DNA of 64,000 bases, taken from Symbiodinium natans. Taxonomy: Eukaryota > Sar > Dinophyceae > Suessiales > Symbiodiniaceae. The stretch covers positions 562,879 to 626,878 of the forward strand of contig CAJNDS010001213.1 in NCBI GenBank assembly GCA_905221605.1, in the 5' to 3' direction. The notes under the pieces were generated by a model, which was given only the letters and a program-made list of their open reading frames with translations, ran no database searches and was not told the origin of the DNA. Positions 38,368 through 48,492 of this stretch are shown one piece after another. Made by a program: the position numbers and the translations under genes. Every line of letters starts with the position of its first letter. The first letter of the stretch is position 1.

Positions 38368-41300
38368 GACTGCCAAAAAGTAGTCAACAGGTTTGTTTCT
38401 CGAAGAAAAGTGCATGTGTTCACCCCAAATCCTACACACCTTAAGCCTTAAGCCCCCTCCCCCTGCGACTTGTAAAGTATTGGCAACGTACGGATGCCCT
38501 GAATGGAATCAATCAGAAAAAGCGGAGGCCACGCTTTCTCTGGTCACAGTTTCCGAACACTACACCTCAGGCTCCTCGAAGGCTGTTGCGCGCAAAGGCA
38601 GTGGTACATGAAGTCTTGGTTCAGAACCTAGGGTAATTCAGGAATCATGCTGTTTTGCAGATCTCCTTCTAGGATTTGTGGCAAAAGCTGATGATCCCAA
38701 TCAAGGCTTCTATCTTCAGGACTTTCATGCTCCATCACTTGGCGCGAGCGTGCTTCCAAGAAGCAGGCTGCTCGCGTACGCCTGGCGGCAACCATGTGAA
38801 CCGGAGAGAAAACAGGTTCTACTCAGGTTTTGCAGCCTTTGTGTGATAGGCTGATAGGTTTACAGCCTACAGGGTTTTGGGTTCTCTCAGCGCCCTACCT
38901 GCGCAGATCCCTGAAGAGTTTAGCCCTCAAACTCCCAAATCCAGGACGTGTCTGAATTCTGTGGAAGGACCCGACAAGCTCCATGTCCTCTCATCTGTCC
39001 TTTGTACGAGCTAGGTTTGGATTCAGAAAAAGGAAGATACGAAACACCTGCGAAGGTATTGGAGTGGATGTTTGAAAGGGCTGTAAGATGTACGTGTACG
39101 AGAAAGAGGCATGCGGGGTTGAGAGTGTAGTTTCCGTTGCGGTGGGCTCACAAGCAGTTCAGACCCGAAAGTTTAAGTGAAAGTGACAGACCGTCGCTTC
39201 CTTTGGGACACCATGGGTGGGGGGGCATCGTCGGCCGCTGGGCACCTCGGCCGGCTCGATGATTTTGGCTTGTTGGAGCAGCTATGAGTCTAGGGGTCCA
39301 GATGATTCGATTTAGCCAACACCAGAACTTTCACAAGCGCTCCATCAGCAGGGACGCAGCATCCTTTTGGGTTGAGATTTCTTCGGTGTGAGGCTTGACG
39401 AACTACGTGGTTCTTCTGCGAAGTTGTGTTGGGCTTCCGGGGTTCTGAGAGTAGGGAAGAGCCTACATGTCTCGCCTCTTACGGCTGTTGAAAAGTTTGG
39501 TGGATCGGTTTGCTTAATATCCCTCGTAGTTCCTATAGTTCCTATAGTACAAGAGTACAAACTACCCAAGATATAAAATCTAGCAGAAAGCGGGGCCCCT
39601 ATAGAGCTTGATTGCCAAGAGAACTTGCCTACATAGACTCAAGCGACTATCGGGTTCAGTAGTGTAGAATCGACCTAAAGAGTGAGCCTGCGTATTCTAC
39701 ATGCCCCCATTTATATAAAGGGAGATGTGTGGGTATACCCGCTTTGTTCTCAAAGAGGCACCCCTTTATTTCTTAGGGTGAAGCATGTCGATGTTTGCAC
39801 CAAGCTGTGAGGGTCGAACTTGAGTATAGACGTTTTTTGGACTGTCATAGCTGTTGACCCCAACCCTGAACCCCAAAACCCTCTCCCACACCCGCCCCCC
39901 ACATCCCCACCACCCCGACCCACCTCAACCCCCCTCCGTGGAAACAAAGGTTCGGAGCCGCTACCAGCAAGATGGGCGAGTCCGACTTGAAAGACATTGC
40001 CAACTGTCCTTGAGGGAGGTTTAGCGCTGTTCAGGGCTTTAGAGTTTTAGGTTCGGGGTAGGGTAGGCCCATGAGAATGTGTTACTGTTTCCCTCAGTGG
40101 GTCGCGCGGGTCGTTTAAGAGAATTCCTGTTGAGCATGTTTTTGTTCAGGGTTAGGTTCCCCTATCAGCGACACGAAGCAAAAACAGGGCACCCTTTCGG
40201 TTTTGGCAATGCGGCCGATCCGATGATTCCTGAGTACGACGCACCCGAAATCACGGCCGGAAGGAACATCTCATGACGCGCGCGTGTATCTTATACATGT
40301 GCATATATGTAGAACTGCATCGTTTTAAAATCGTGCACAAGTAAGTAAGAGTAAAAAGAGGTACTTCATATAGATAATCAAGTACATATAGGTAATATGC
40401 ATATAGATCGATAATATGTTCATATGTAAAAGTGTTTATCTTCGTGTTTCCTCTATTGAAAAGAGTAGTGCCCACATCAAAGCCGGCTTCTTGGCGACAT
40501 TTGCACGCGCATGCGCCGTCCCCACCCCGGTAAACCCCGGAAGCCAATGGCAACCCTTGAGAGCTACGACCTCCAAGCCAGCAGAGCACAAGCCCGGCAT
40601 GTTTGAATCCCACCTGTCATCGCACTGGCATGTATAAGTCCCCAACACCCCCCAAGTTGAAGCAAACTCTGCACGCTGAGGTGTCGGCTATGGACCCGGA
40701 GACACTGGAGAAGCTACACAAAGTCGTCACAGAAGTGGCGGGCACGAAGGCGTCAGGGCTCTGGCCGTGGCCGAAAAAGCCGCCCAAAAAAGGTTAGTGT
40801 TTAGGGTTTTGTCTGGGGTACTTTCCCCAATCTCGAGCTAACCCCACGGACCTTGACAGGAGTTCTTGTTTCATAACTAGCTTCGTATAGACATAACAGT
40901 TTGCGGAATTAGCTCGGCACTGCTTGCCCTACACAGTGCACTCACGGCACACTAGACAGGCTGCTGAAAATTGTACATCACCACATTTGGAGTCGCCGTT
41001 CGGGGTTGCCTACGCGCAGGAAAATGCTGAGTTGAAGTTCAAGCAGTACGAAGTTACCGTAAGGTGGAGGTGTACAGGGAGTCGGAGTTGCACAGGACCG
41101 GCCGATACAAACTTTCCCCAATCCTGTTATAAACTTTCCCCAATCCTCTTCTTATTCAGGAAGTTTCTCAGGTCACCTCTTCCGGGGGGCTCCTCGTACC
41201 AGGCTAGTGAAAAACAAGCCTCGGCGTTACCCTAAAGCCACAAGCCAGAACCCCGAAGCAAAACCTAAATCCTAAACTTCGAACTCTAAACCTACTCAAC

Positions 41301-44300
41301 CCTAAAAGCTGAAACGCTAAACCCCAAACCCGGCCCAAACCCTAAACCTAGACCTAGGTGCTCAAAGCCTAATCTATTGAACCCTTTTTGGTGTTTGGGA
41401 CTTTCCATGCTCCCTGGTACATTAAGGATCAGATCAGAGTTTTAGGGTCTAGTGTTTAGGGTTTTAGCTTGGGGTACCTCATGAGGTGTTTTCGGGCCTC
41501 TTGCAGGGTACTTTGGAGGGTGTACTGTAGTGTCTAGGGTTGAGGGATGGTACCAAAATTGCCCTTGAATGATGGAGTTTGCAAACTTTTAAGGATGGAT
41601 TTACCTGACATGTTGCTGTGCAAGCTTGTGGGAGCCAAACCCTACACACCAAACCCTCAACAAATTCGAGACACCCATGAGAATCCACATGCTAAAATCT
41701 GCTAAAACAGCTGCGAGCCCTTTGAATCGCAGACATCCAAGCCCCAAAGCCCTAAGCCCGTATGCTCATTACCAAACCTAAACACCCCAGCGCTGGCTGG
41801 AGGCCAGCAGAAAAAAGGGCAGTCCCACCGCCGGGGACGGCGCAGGCAACTTCAAAGAGGCTTCGAAGGGGGCGGAAGGGGGGGTGGGGGGGGGTCACAT
41901 GTCGTGAGTCACATGTATTTTAGGGGATTCAGCATTATTGTTTACATGTTTGCTTTCTATGCTTGTTGTTCGTTCACACGTATTTCTTTCGTGTTTTCAG
42001 AATTTACGCAATATGTATATGTGCACATACACATATTGACTTCATTTTTGTTTCGGGGGGGAGAGGGTGACTTTGGTTGGGCCAGGGGCGAAAGGCGTGT
42101 AAACGGACTTTGTTGAGCTTTCAGGTGCTGCTTCTTCACTACTTGGAATGGTTACAGGTTGCAGGGTTCACGAGGGATGTTGCCAGTCAACCCGCCATCC
42201 GAACATGTGTGTGGCCGAGTTGAACCTGACATTTTACGTTCCTCCTCGCACATAGAGAATATAGAGTGGGGAGTACAGTGAAGGAAGGCATCATATTTAT
42301 TGCACTTACTCGTGCTAGCCTCTATCCAAAACAGGCGAGCCGCCGATCTTAAGATGATAAACCTCCAGCGACTTCAACCAAGCTGCCTAGCTCCCCAAGT
42401 TCATGCTTCAGGTGCCCTTCTGAACGCGGTTCAGGGTTCCTTAGACCCAAAGGCTAGCCTACAGCCAGGGTTCCTTAAACCCAACGTAAACCAAAAGTCC
42501 TAGGTCCCAAGCCCCTGTTCTGTCTTTGAGGGTCTTTGAGGAACTTTACGAATCAGAATCCATGCCCCACACTTGCCTGCTCCAAACCTGCGTTTCCCAC
42601 AGCCCTTGTAAAAACACACCCCAGATTTATTTTTCTGGTGCGTCGAACTCTGCTGCAATCCCCCCTCCCCTAGGGTATAAATACCTGAATCCACGAGGGA
42701 TCCCTTGGTTTGGGAGTTTGGGTTTTGGGTTCAGGGTTGGGGGTCGCAATGCCTAGCCGGCGATGTCCTACTCTTAGCGCAAACTCTTGACGAGCTTAGC
42801 CCTCGTCCTCGAAGGACTTCCACTGAAGGCTTGAGGACCTGAGCTTGTACCCTGCAACTGTACCCTCGATTCCCCCCCCATGTTGGTCCCTCCAACTCGC
42901 CTTGTGCACCACAGACGTGGGAGCATCCAGTGATCCTCAAATATGGGTTATTTGGCGCGTATTCTGAGGGGTGGGTCGGGGGGGGGTGCGGAACGGTGCC
43001 GGAGCAATCTAGAATCCTGTGGCAGAGGCCTCGGAAATGAAACGTGCCATGTTCGCCTGGAGTTCCGACATTGCTTTCGAAGCGCTCAAGGCAGGGCTTT
43101 GCGGTACACGGTTGCGGGGCTTCAGGGGTTGAAGGTGCACGGGTTCAGTATTTACAGGTTTGGGGTTCCAGGATTAGCGTTGACGAGCTTGTGTGGGCGT
43201 TGAGGAGGTTTCTTTACAGAGCGACAGTGTTTAGGGGTGTAGGGTTTACGGGTTCAGGGTAGGCTCCCGGTGGTTTAGGGCTTAGGACCCCTAAGCCCCT
43301 TTTGCATAAAGCCTCAACCCGAACCTTCGCAACCCGACGCACGCAGAAACAAAAACATGGGCTCGGATTGCCAAACCTCTGTTTGTAGCGGCCTCCGGAA
43401 ACAGCGATCCAAAGTCTGAATTTTGGAGGTGCAGGCCCTTTGCCCTTTGAGTTGATCCGCAGGAGATCTCACTGGCTGAAAAGATGCCCATGGGGATCAC
43501 GGGCAAGCAGCTCGCCAAACGCCCTAGTATATTTCAATCCGTAACCCTAAGCAAAAACACAGGCCTTTTCATGTATGTGTAAAGCAGTGTAAAGACATTT
43601 TTGGGCTTTGGTTCTCAAGTGTTTGGGGCTATGTGGGGCTGGGGATTTGGGGCCCAAGTGCAAGGCAGCTAGTGTGTACCCCAGACCATAGAAGTTTGGC
43701 CTGAGCCTGACTTTGTGGGCCTAAACGGTTCTGAATTTAGAGCCCGCTGGTTTCGTTTTGACTGAGGCTTCCATCGCAGCCCCTAAACCCAGATTCTGTC
43801 CCGTTTCAGCGCGGGCCCATGTAAGGTTTTTGTTATAACCGGCTAGATTTTGGAAATTCGCCTAAGCCGAAACCCTCACCTTCCAAGCAAGGTACCTCAT
43901 CCTCGACTCGGTCTTCAAAGGCGACCTGGGCTGGAGGGAAGGATCCTAGGATGCCCACGAGCACATGGATCCCTCGATTGAAGGGTCTGTAGGGGTTTAG
44001 TTGGCTTAATTCGCCAAGGAAGCTGAAGTCAGAGACGCCATCTTTCAGAACTCCTTGTGAGAGCCGGACGAATCCTTCAGCAGGTGCTCGAGGCTCAAGG
44101 TGGGAGTCAGAGAGCTGAGTGCTAGAGCTGCTGGGAGGGCTGCGATGTTGGGGGCTCTTTAGGCTTAACAGTTGTTGGGCCTTGGCCTTGCGCAAAGGTG
44201 AGGATGACGACAAGTGGAAGGAGACACTCGTTCTATTCGTTACGTGCGCTTGGGCCTGACTCGGGTGCCATCGCTTCTGCGGCCTCGGAACGATTTAAAC

Positions 44301-44763
44301 ACGAACGCTTCAGCTACATGTAGGAGGTTTTAATTGTTCCGTTCGCATGTCGCAGCCCAAACCCGAGTTGCAAGCTCAGTGGTTGCTTCTCATCCCGCCA
44401 CTCGAGTTCGACGAACAGCCCTCCAATGTCACCAGAGCCGTAGCTCTTCGGCCCATCTTAGAGAATCGTTGCAATTCCCGCCGACATCGGAGGCCCCGCG
44501 ATTCATCGAAGACACCAAGTATACCTCTGCGCCACATTGCATCAACCCGGAACCCAGCGCTGCTTGAAGTTCCCAATTCTTTGGCAACTTCTAAGGATGA
44601 TGAAATTGTGCGCTTTGCTCTTCTTGAACGATCAGGCTCCGTTTAAGGCCTAGTTTTCGGGTTTAGGGATGACCAGTGCTGAAACTTAGGGTTGCAAGGT
44701 ATGTTTGAGGAGACCACAGGCGTTGTAGCCTCATGCGGCCATTCTGCATTTTGTTGGTGGGGA

Positions 44764-44765
<2 letters not shown>
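38368..44765. other. host intergenic DNA rich in telomere-like words
   Basis: No gene could be supported. Both orientations of degenerate TTTAGGG/CCCTAAA words occur repeatedly, for example near 39860, 40040, 40800, 41270-41350, 41440-41470, 42720 and 43240-43280. The same kind of repeat occurs in truA intron 1, so this side of the gap plausibly belongs to the same genome. Confidence 0.6.
41267..41360. repeat. degenerate CCCTAAA telomere-like block
   Basis: A run of aaaccctaa-type words with many substitutions, similar to the block at 27957-28100. Confidence 0.7.

Positions 44766-44804
<39 letters not shown>
44766..44804. repeat. G homopolymer, 39 bases
   Basis: An uninterrupted run of 39 G just left of the element. 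Its true length is unreliable in any assembly. It marks the approximate switch from host-like to element-like sequence and is also a place where two contigs could have been misjoined. Confidence 0.9.
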
Positions 44805-44805
<1 letters not shown>

Positions 44806-45326
44806 GGGGCAGGGGGAAAAAATATGTAAAAGGGGGTTTCACAGGCTAAGGCTTCAGGGTTATATCGCTACCCACTTGCCCCCCAGCTCTGCTTTTTCTT
44901 GACCCTGCCCCCTTATTTAGTTCTATGTTCTTTCGCTACCTGTTGCATTTCCTAAGCCCAGTTTCCCCGTATTTCCCGCCGAATTTTTAGCCCCAACTTT
45001 TTACCATCCCCTCATTCGTTTTCTCTCGTTTCCCGCCTTATCCATTATCCATAGGGGATTCTAAGGACAATCTACCTCATTCATTCCGCCCATCCTACAA
45101 ATAACAATATTCCCAAAATCTAACATATCCACCTTATGCGTTCCTATATTCTTAAAGTCCTTCCCACATCATTGTTTGAATGTTTGTTGTTGTTATGATT
45201 TATAGCAACAATAAACCTAATTTCTTCCCCATATCTCCCCCTTCTTCGTTTCAGTCTTTTCCCAACTTTTCAACCTTCTGGGGCTTACCGTGTTATAGTT
45301 AGTCCTTTTGTTGTAAGTTTTGACTT
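44805..45326. other. non-coding left end of the element, pyrimidine-rich on the plus strand
   Basis: About 520 bp without an open frame, strongly C+T-biased on the plus strand and becoming more AT-rich toward the first gene. This is where a left terminal inverted repeat would be expected, but the matching right end is outside the window. It also holds a possible transcript-end hairpin at 45187-45211. Confidence 0.5.
45187..45211 (-). terminator. possible hairpin terminator of the leftmost gene
   Basis: Arms of 10 bp (ttgttgttat / atagcaacaa, one G-T pair) around a 5-nt loop, about 115 nt beyond the stop of the leftmost gene. Less perfect than the other element hairpins. Confidence 0.35.
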
Positions 45327-45704
45327 TCATGTTTTGTTTCTAATTTTCCGTCTTTCTTCTCGTTCAGATTGTCGTTGTTTAATATATTCGTCTTGTTCAG
45401 ATTGTCGTTGTTTGAGATATTCGTCTCGCTCTTTTTCTGTTAGGTCTCTGTTTATATCTAAAGATTTTGATTTTCTGGTTTTCGTTTGCTTTTCGCATAT
45501 TTTTTCAAGCTCCTTAAACAATGTATCTCGTTTCTTTTCGTCTTTCTCGTTATTGAACTTGTCTGAAACTGCTTTAAACTCTTCATTTAATTTATGTGCT
45601 TTGCTGTTCAAATGTCTGTTGAAATATTCTTTTCTGTAAAGTGCAGTTCCGTTGAATATTCTACAGACCTCACACTCTATAAATCTACACAGTGGCTCTT
45701 TCAT
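45327..45704 (-). CDS. C2H2-type zinc-finger protein with charged repeats, 125 residues
   Basis: The N-terminal half carries one finger, C-x2-C-x16-H-x5-H (CEVC...HLNSKAH, about residues 11-37). The rest is strongly charged and helical, ending in near-identical repeats (DEYLKQRQSEQ / DEYIKQRQSER, about residues 92-117). Such proteins usually bind nucleic acid; the role here is unknown. It is the leftmost gene and is transcribed toward the left end. A CTTAAAGAC motif (45731-45739) lies 26 nt before the ATG, the arrangement shared with the nuclease genes rather than the capsid genes, so I infer early expression. Confidence 0.75.
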   Translation of the reverse strand: MKEPLCRFIECEVCRIFNGTALYRKEYFNRHLNSKAHKLNEEFKAVSDKFNNEKDEKKRDTLFKELEKICEKQTKTRKSKSLDINRDLTEKERDEYLKQRQSEQDEYIKQRQSEREERRKIRNKT

Positions 45705-45730
45705 TTTAGCTTACTATATTAAGGCTTCAA

Positions 45731-45739
45731 GTCTTTAAG
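45731..45739 (-). promoter_or_regulatory. putative early promoter motif CTTAAAGAC
   Basis: The motif reads toward the zinc-finger gene, 26 nt before its ATG (45704). It lies inside a 15-mer (45727-45741) found again at 58477-58491. Confidence 0.5.
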
Positions 45740-45788
45740 TCTTTTTGTTCAATGATTTTTCATTACCTCGGTTCTGTTATTTCTTGGC

Positions 45789-46598
45789 TTAGGAACTTAC
45801 AGATTGACCACTTGAACGCCTTGAACTCGTTCTGCTTCTTATATACTCAATGGTTTCTTGACTTCTACGAGAACTAACAACGCTTTGAGGCGGCGATGGT
45901 TCATCAACATATTCAATAGTCCTATCACTCCGCACAGAACTTTGAACTGTTTCAGGTGGTGATGAATGAATGTATTCGCTTAATGCTTCTTCTTCAACGG
46001 GCAATAATGCACTTCTGTTCGAACTTCTACGAGAACTTGATGATTCCGATGAAGGCTCATAAGATTTTTTAACATTCATAGGCAAACTGTTATCGCTCTC
46101 TTCGCTCTTTTGTTGTTCAAAAGGTGTTTCACGATCTAAATCATCTTCCTCAATTTGTTGCCTTCTGTTTCGCATTTCTTCTCTTTCTTCTTTGAACTCA
46201 TCATCTCCAAACATGACATCATAAACTCTTCGCATTACTGACTTTTTCTGTGGTTGTTCGCGTTCTCTTTCCCCGTCGCGTTCCTTTTCACTTATCTTTA
46301 CGCTCTCTTCGCTTTCAATCTCGGGTTCTTCTTTAACTTCTTCTTCTGGTGTTCTCATACTTTCGCTTTCTGTTATGCTTGGCGTTTCATTGAATACATC
46401 TGTTTGCGTTCCCTTCTCTGGGTTCTCATTTAATAATATTGTCTTCCTATCATATTTCCCTAAATCAAAATCATCAAAATCGACCTCATCTAATAATATC
46501 CCTTGTTGTGTTCTTCTTTGTCGTTCTGGTAATATTCTTAATCTGCTTGTTCTCGCTTCTCGTTCAATTTGTTCAAAAGTCGGGCGTAACCGTAACAT
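45789..46598 (-). CDS. unknown acidic Ser/Glu-rich protein with an N-terminal LRPT motif, 269 residues
   Basis: I do not recognise a family. The N-terminus (LRLRPTFEQIE, residues 2-12) resembles that of the next gene upstream (KLRPTYDELV), so the two may share a short binding motif. The middle is very acidic and probably disordered. The C-terminal third has Ser/Arg-rich repeats such as SSRRSS. It lies in the leftward block behind the penton gene and has two TCTA late-type motifs before its ATG, which suggests a virion or assembly role. Confidence 0.7.
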   Translation of the reverse strand: MLRLRPTFEQIEREARTSRLRILPERQRRTQQGILLDEVDFDDFDLGKYDRKTILLNENPEKGTQTDVFNETPSITESESMRTPEEEVKEEPEIESEESVKISEKERDGEREREQPQKKSVMRRVYDVMFGDDEFKEEREEMRNRRQQIEEDDLDRETPFEQQKSEESDNSLPMNVKKSYEPSSESSSSRRSSNRSALLPVEEEALSEYIHSSPPETVQSSVRSDRTIEYVDEPSPPQSVVSSRRSQETIEYIRSRTSSRRSSGQSVSS

Positions 46599-46614
46599 AT
46601 AATATAAAATAAGA

Positions 46615-46618
46615 TAGA
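46615..46618 (-). promoter_or_regulatory. TCTA late-type promoter motif
   Basis: TCTA on the minus strand in AT-rich DNA, 16 nt before the ATG at 46598. A second TCTA lies at 46635-46638 inside the hairpin loop region. Confidence 0.6.
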
Positions 46619-46623
46619 TTTTG

Positions 46624-46646
46624 TTAATTTATTTTAGATAAATTAA
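46624..46646 (-). terminator. hairpin between tandem genes
   Basis: Perfect 9-bp arms (ttaatttat / ataaattaa) around a 5-nt loop, between the stop of the 259-residue gene (46690) and the next start (46598). Fits a transcript-end hairpin. Confidence 0.5.
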
Positions 46647-46689
46647 GAAATTCTTCAATTTGAAAAATTGAGCAATTTGTTTTATATGC

Positions 46690-47469
46690 TCAAACTGGTA
46701 AAAAAGATTTTGCTATTGCTGTTGCTCCTGCTTTTGCTAATGTTTCTACTCCTGCTTTTGCTCCACTCACTAATATGTCTTTTGCTGTGCTTGATGAACT
46801 TGTTGAAGGTTGTATTTCTGTTGTTGGGGTTTGTTTGCCTCTAATTCTTTTTGATACTTTGCTTAGTCTAACTCCTCTCGCATCTCTTGAAGGTGGCACA
46901 CTTTCTAACGGTGGCATTTCATCGTCATCATCTTCTTCTAATTCATCTTCTAAAATTACGCCGTCCGGTATTTCTTGGTCGCCCACTTCTCTTAATTCAC
47001 TACTTGCTTCATTGGCTGTTGATGATGACGTATTCCTAATAAATTGGTTGTGTCGTTCTAATTCGGCTCGTATTGCGTCAATCTGTTCTATGGCTAAACT
47101 TGGCACTTCACTTTCCGAAGGCGTTGAACCTAAATCTAAAAATGGTGTTGTTGCACCACTTGGCATTGATGAACTTACTGATGTCTGGGCGTTTAGCATT
47201 CCTACCGATGTCCCTCTTGCTATTGCCGTTTGTCTCAGTTGTGTTTGTCTCATTTCTTCTTTTAATTTGTCTTCTTCTTGTTTCTTCAACCCCAAAAAAT
47301 CAACATTATCTAATTGACTACCGAACTGATTATTTCTAAATAATGTTGCTCTTCTGTCAATTATTTTCTCTATTGGTGGTCTGTTAGGGTCGCCTTGGCT
47401 TTCAATCATACCGACTAACTCATCATACGTCGGACGTAATTTTAATTCAGATTTTAACGTTTTAATCAT
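46690..47469 (-). CDS. unknown probable virion protein, LRPT motif and C-terminal Ala/Gly helix, 259 residues
   Basis: The N-terminus (LKLRPTYDELVGMIE) resembles the neighbouring 269-residue protein. The centre is polar and probably disordered with an acidic run (LEDELEEDDDDEMP). The last 30 residues (AKDILVSGAKAGVETLAKAG and on) form an Ala/Gly-rich amphipathic helix that could touch membrane or capsid; this is inference. No enzyme motif is seen. A TCTA motif lies 14 nt before the ATG. The many plus-strand frames across this gene are antisense shadows. Confidence 0.72.
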   Translation of the reverse strand: MIKTLKSELKLRPTYDELVGMIESQGDPNRPPIEKIIDRRATLFRNNQFGSQLDNVDFLGLKKQEEDKLKEEMRQTQLRQTAIARGTSVGMLNAQTSVSSSMPSGATTPFLDLGSTPSESEVPSLAIEQIDAIRAELERHNQFIRNTSSSTANEASSELREVGDQEIPDGVILEDELEEDDDDEMPPLESVPPSRDARGVRLSKVSKRIRGKQTPTTEIQPSTSSSSTAKDILVSGAKAGVETLAKAGATAIAKSFLPV

Positions 47470-47483
47470 TAATATTATTATTT

Positions 47484-47487
47484 TAGA
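47484..47487 (-). promoter_or_regulatory. TCTA late-type promoter motif
   Basis: Minus-strand TCTA in AT-rich DNA, 14 nt before the ATG at 47469. Confidence 0.6.
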
Positions 47488-47488
47488 T

Positions 47489-47809
47489 TTAAATTATTTC
47501 TTTCATTATAGTTTTTAATTCATCTTGACGTTTCATCAGTTCCTCTTTCGTTCTTACTGGCATTGATGGTCTCTCTAATTGTCTATTGATATCATCTAAC
47601 TGGCCTTGATATAGCGATTGCTTCTGATGTTTTATCCAATCGTTCCTTAACGCTACGTTCTTAGCTCTGTTTTCCGCTTCTTCTATTCTTAACTTCATGT
47701 CTTCGAGTTCTTTCTTCCGACTTGCTACTCCGATTGATTCTTCTAAATCATAGTATTGTTCTACCATAGGCATACGTCTCATCTCTGGTTTGCTCTTAAA
47801 AATGCTCAT
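47489..47809 (-). CDS. unknown small charged helical protein, 106 residues
   Basis: Almost wholly predicted helix with heptad-like charged pattern (residues about 30-106), so probably a coiled coil. The N-terminus SKPEMRRMPMVEQYYDLEE again places a short Arg/Pro segment before the helix, as in its neighbours. It has no catalytic motif. It lies in the leftward late block with TCTA 14 nt before the ATG, so a virion or scaffold role is plausible. Confidence 0.65.
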   Translation of the reverse strand: MSIFKSKPEMRRMPMVEQYYDLEESIGVASRKKELEDMKLRIEEAENRAKNVALRNDWIKHQKQSLYQGQLDDINRQLERPSMPVRTKEELMKRQDELKTIMKEII

Positions 47810-47823
47810 ATTATATTCAATAG

Positions 47824-47827
47824 TAGA
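47824..47827 (-). promoter_or_regulatory. TCTA late-type promoter motif
   Basis: Minus-strand TCTA flanked by AT-rich DNA, 14 nt before the ATG at 47809. It directly adjoins a 12-bp perfect palindrome at 47828-47839. Confidence 0.6.
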
Positions 47828-47847
47828 TAATAATTATTAAATATAAT

Positions 47848-48462
47848 TTAAAACATGCTTGTTTTAAACCTTGCTATTTTCTCGGCTTTCTCTTGTTGCT
47901 TCAATTTCTTCATTTCGTTGTATGACTGTTGTAATAGCTCTCTTGCTGTTAATTGTCGCTCTGGCTGTTTCATTACGACGGGTTGTTTTGGTATTGCTTT
48001 AGTTTTGACGCTCGGCTGAGCCTCGCGTGCATTCGCGACTTCAATTTCTTCGCTATGTTGCATTATTTCGTTTTCTTTGTTTTGATATTTGCTTTTCATT
48101 TCTTCCTCTATTTCTTTTCTCATCTGTTCCTTCAGTTTAGACCCATACGAGTTTTTCTGTTTATTAACGGGCAATGTTTCCGAAGGCTGACCTTTACAAT
48201 TTCTCGGATGTGAATGTTTTAAGCTCTTGGGTAACATCTTTTTATCACAGTCGGGACAATTTACCATCTCTACGACCTTTACTGTTCTCGGTAGTTTTTT
48301 CGCCGTTGCTTTTGGTTTCGGTTTCTCTTCCGCTTCTTCTTGCTTTGCTTCCTCTTGTTTAATTTCTTGTGGTTCGGTCGCTTCTTCAATAATATTTTCA
48401 ACCACCTTTTCATTTGCTTCTTCATTTTGACTTTCTTGAACTTCATTATTAATCGTTTCCAT
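47848..48462 (-). CDS. unknown C2HC zinc-finger protein with acidic N-terminus, 204 residues
   Basis: Residues 1-50 are Glu-rich. A zinc-binding motif CPDC...HSHPRNC (C-x2-C-x10-H-x5-C, about residues 74-94) follows. The C-terminal part is a charged helix ending in a conserved-looking tail (EKAEKIARFKTSMF). The finger has the same C-x2-C...H-x5-C layout as fingers on a GIY-YIG nuclease and another element protein. It is encoded just behind the penton gene with TCTA 10 nt before its ATG, so it is probably expressed late. Function unknown. Confidence 0.72.
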   Translation of the reverse strand: METINNEVQESQNEEANEKVVENIIEEATEPQEIKQEEAKQEEAEEKPKPKATAKKLPRTVKVVEMVNCPDCDKKMLPKSLKHSHPRNCKGQPSETLPVNKQKNSYGSKLKEQMRKEIEEEMKSKYQNKENEIMQHSEEIEVANAREAQPSVKTKAIPKQPVVMKQPERQLTARELLQQSYNEMKKLKQQEKAEKIARFKTSMF

Positions 48463-48465
48463 ATA

Positions 48466-48477
48466 TTCTATATAGAA
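48466..48477. promoter_or_regulatory. TCTA late-type motif within a 12-bp palindrome
   Basis: The palindrome ttctatatagaa carries TCTA on the minus strand at 48473-48476, 10 nt before the ATG at 48462, and lies directly behind the penton stop. It could serve both the start of one transcript and the end of the other. Confidence 0.55.
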
Positions 48478-48492
48478 ATTTTATATGTTATT

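Noticed and set aside
37618-38451. Long His/Thr/Pro or Cys/Val/Gly frames
   Set aside because: They are translations of the GT-rich simple repeat and the N gap.
44805-45326. Left terminal inverted repeat
   Set aside because: Plausible position, but the right end is outside the window, so no inverted match can be shown.
46775-47317. 180-codon plus-strand frame
   Set aside because: Antisense shadow of the 259-residue gene; a Ser/Leu-rich product with no motif.
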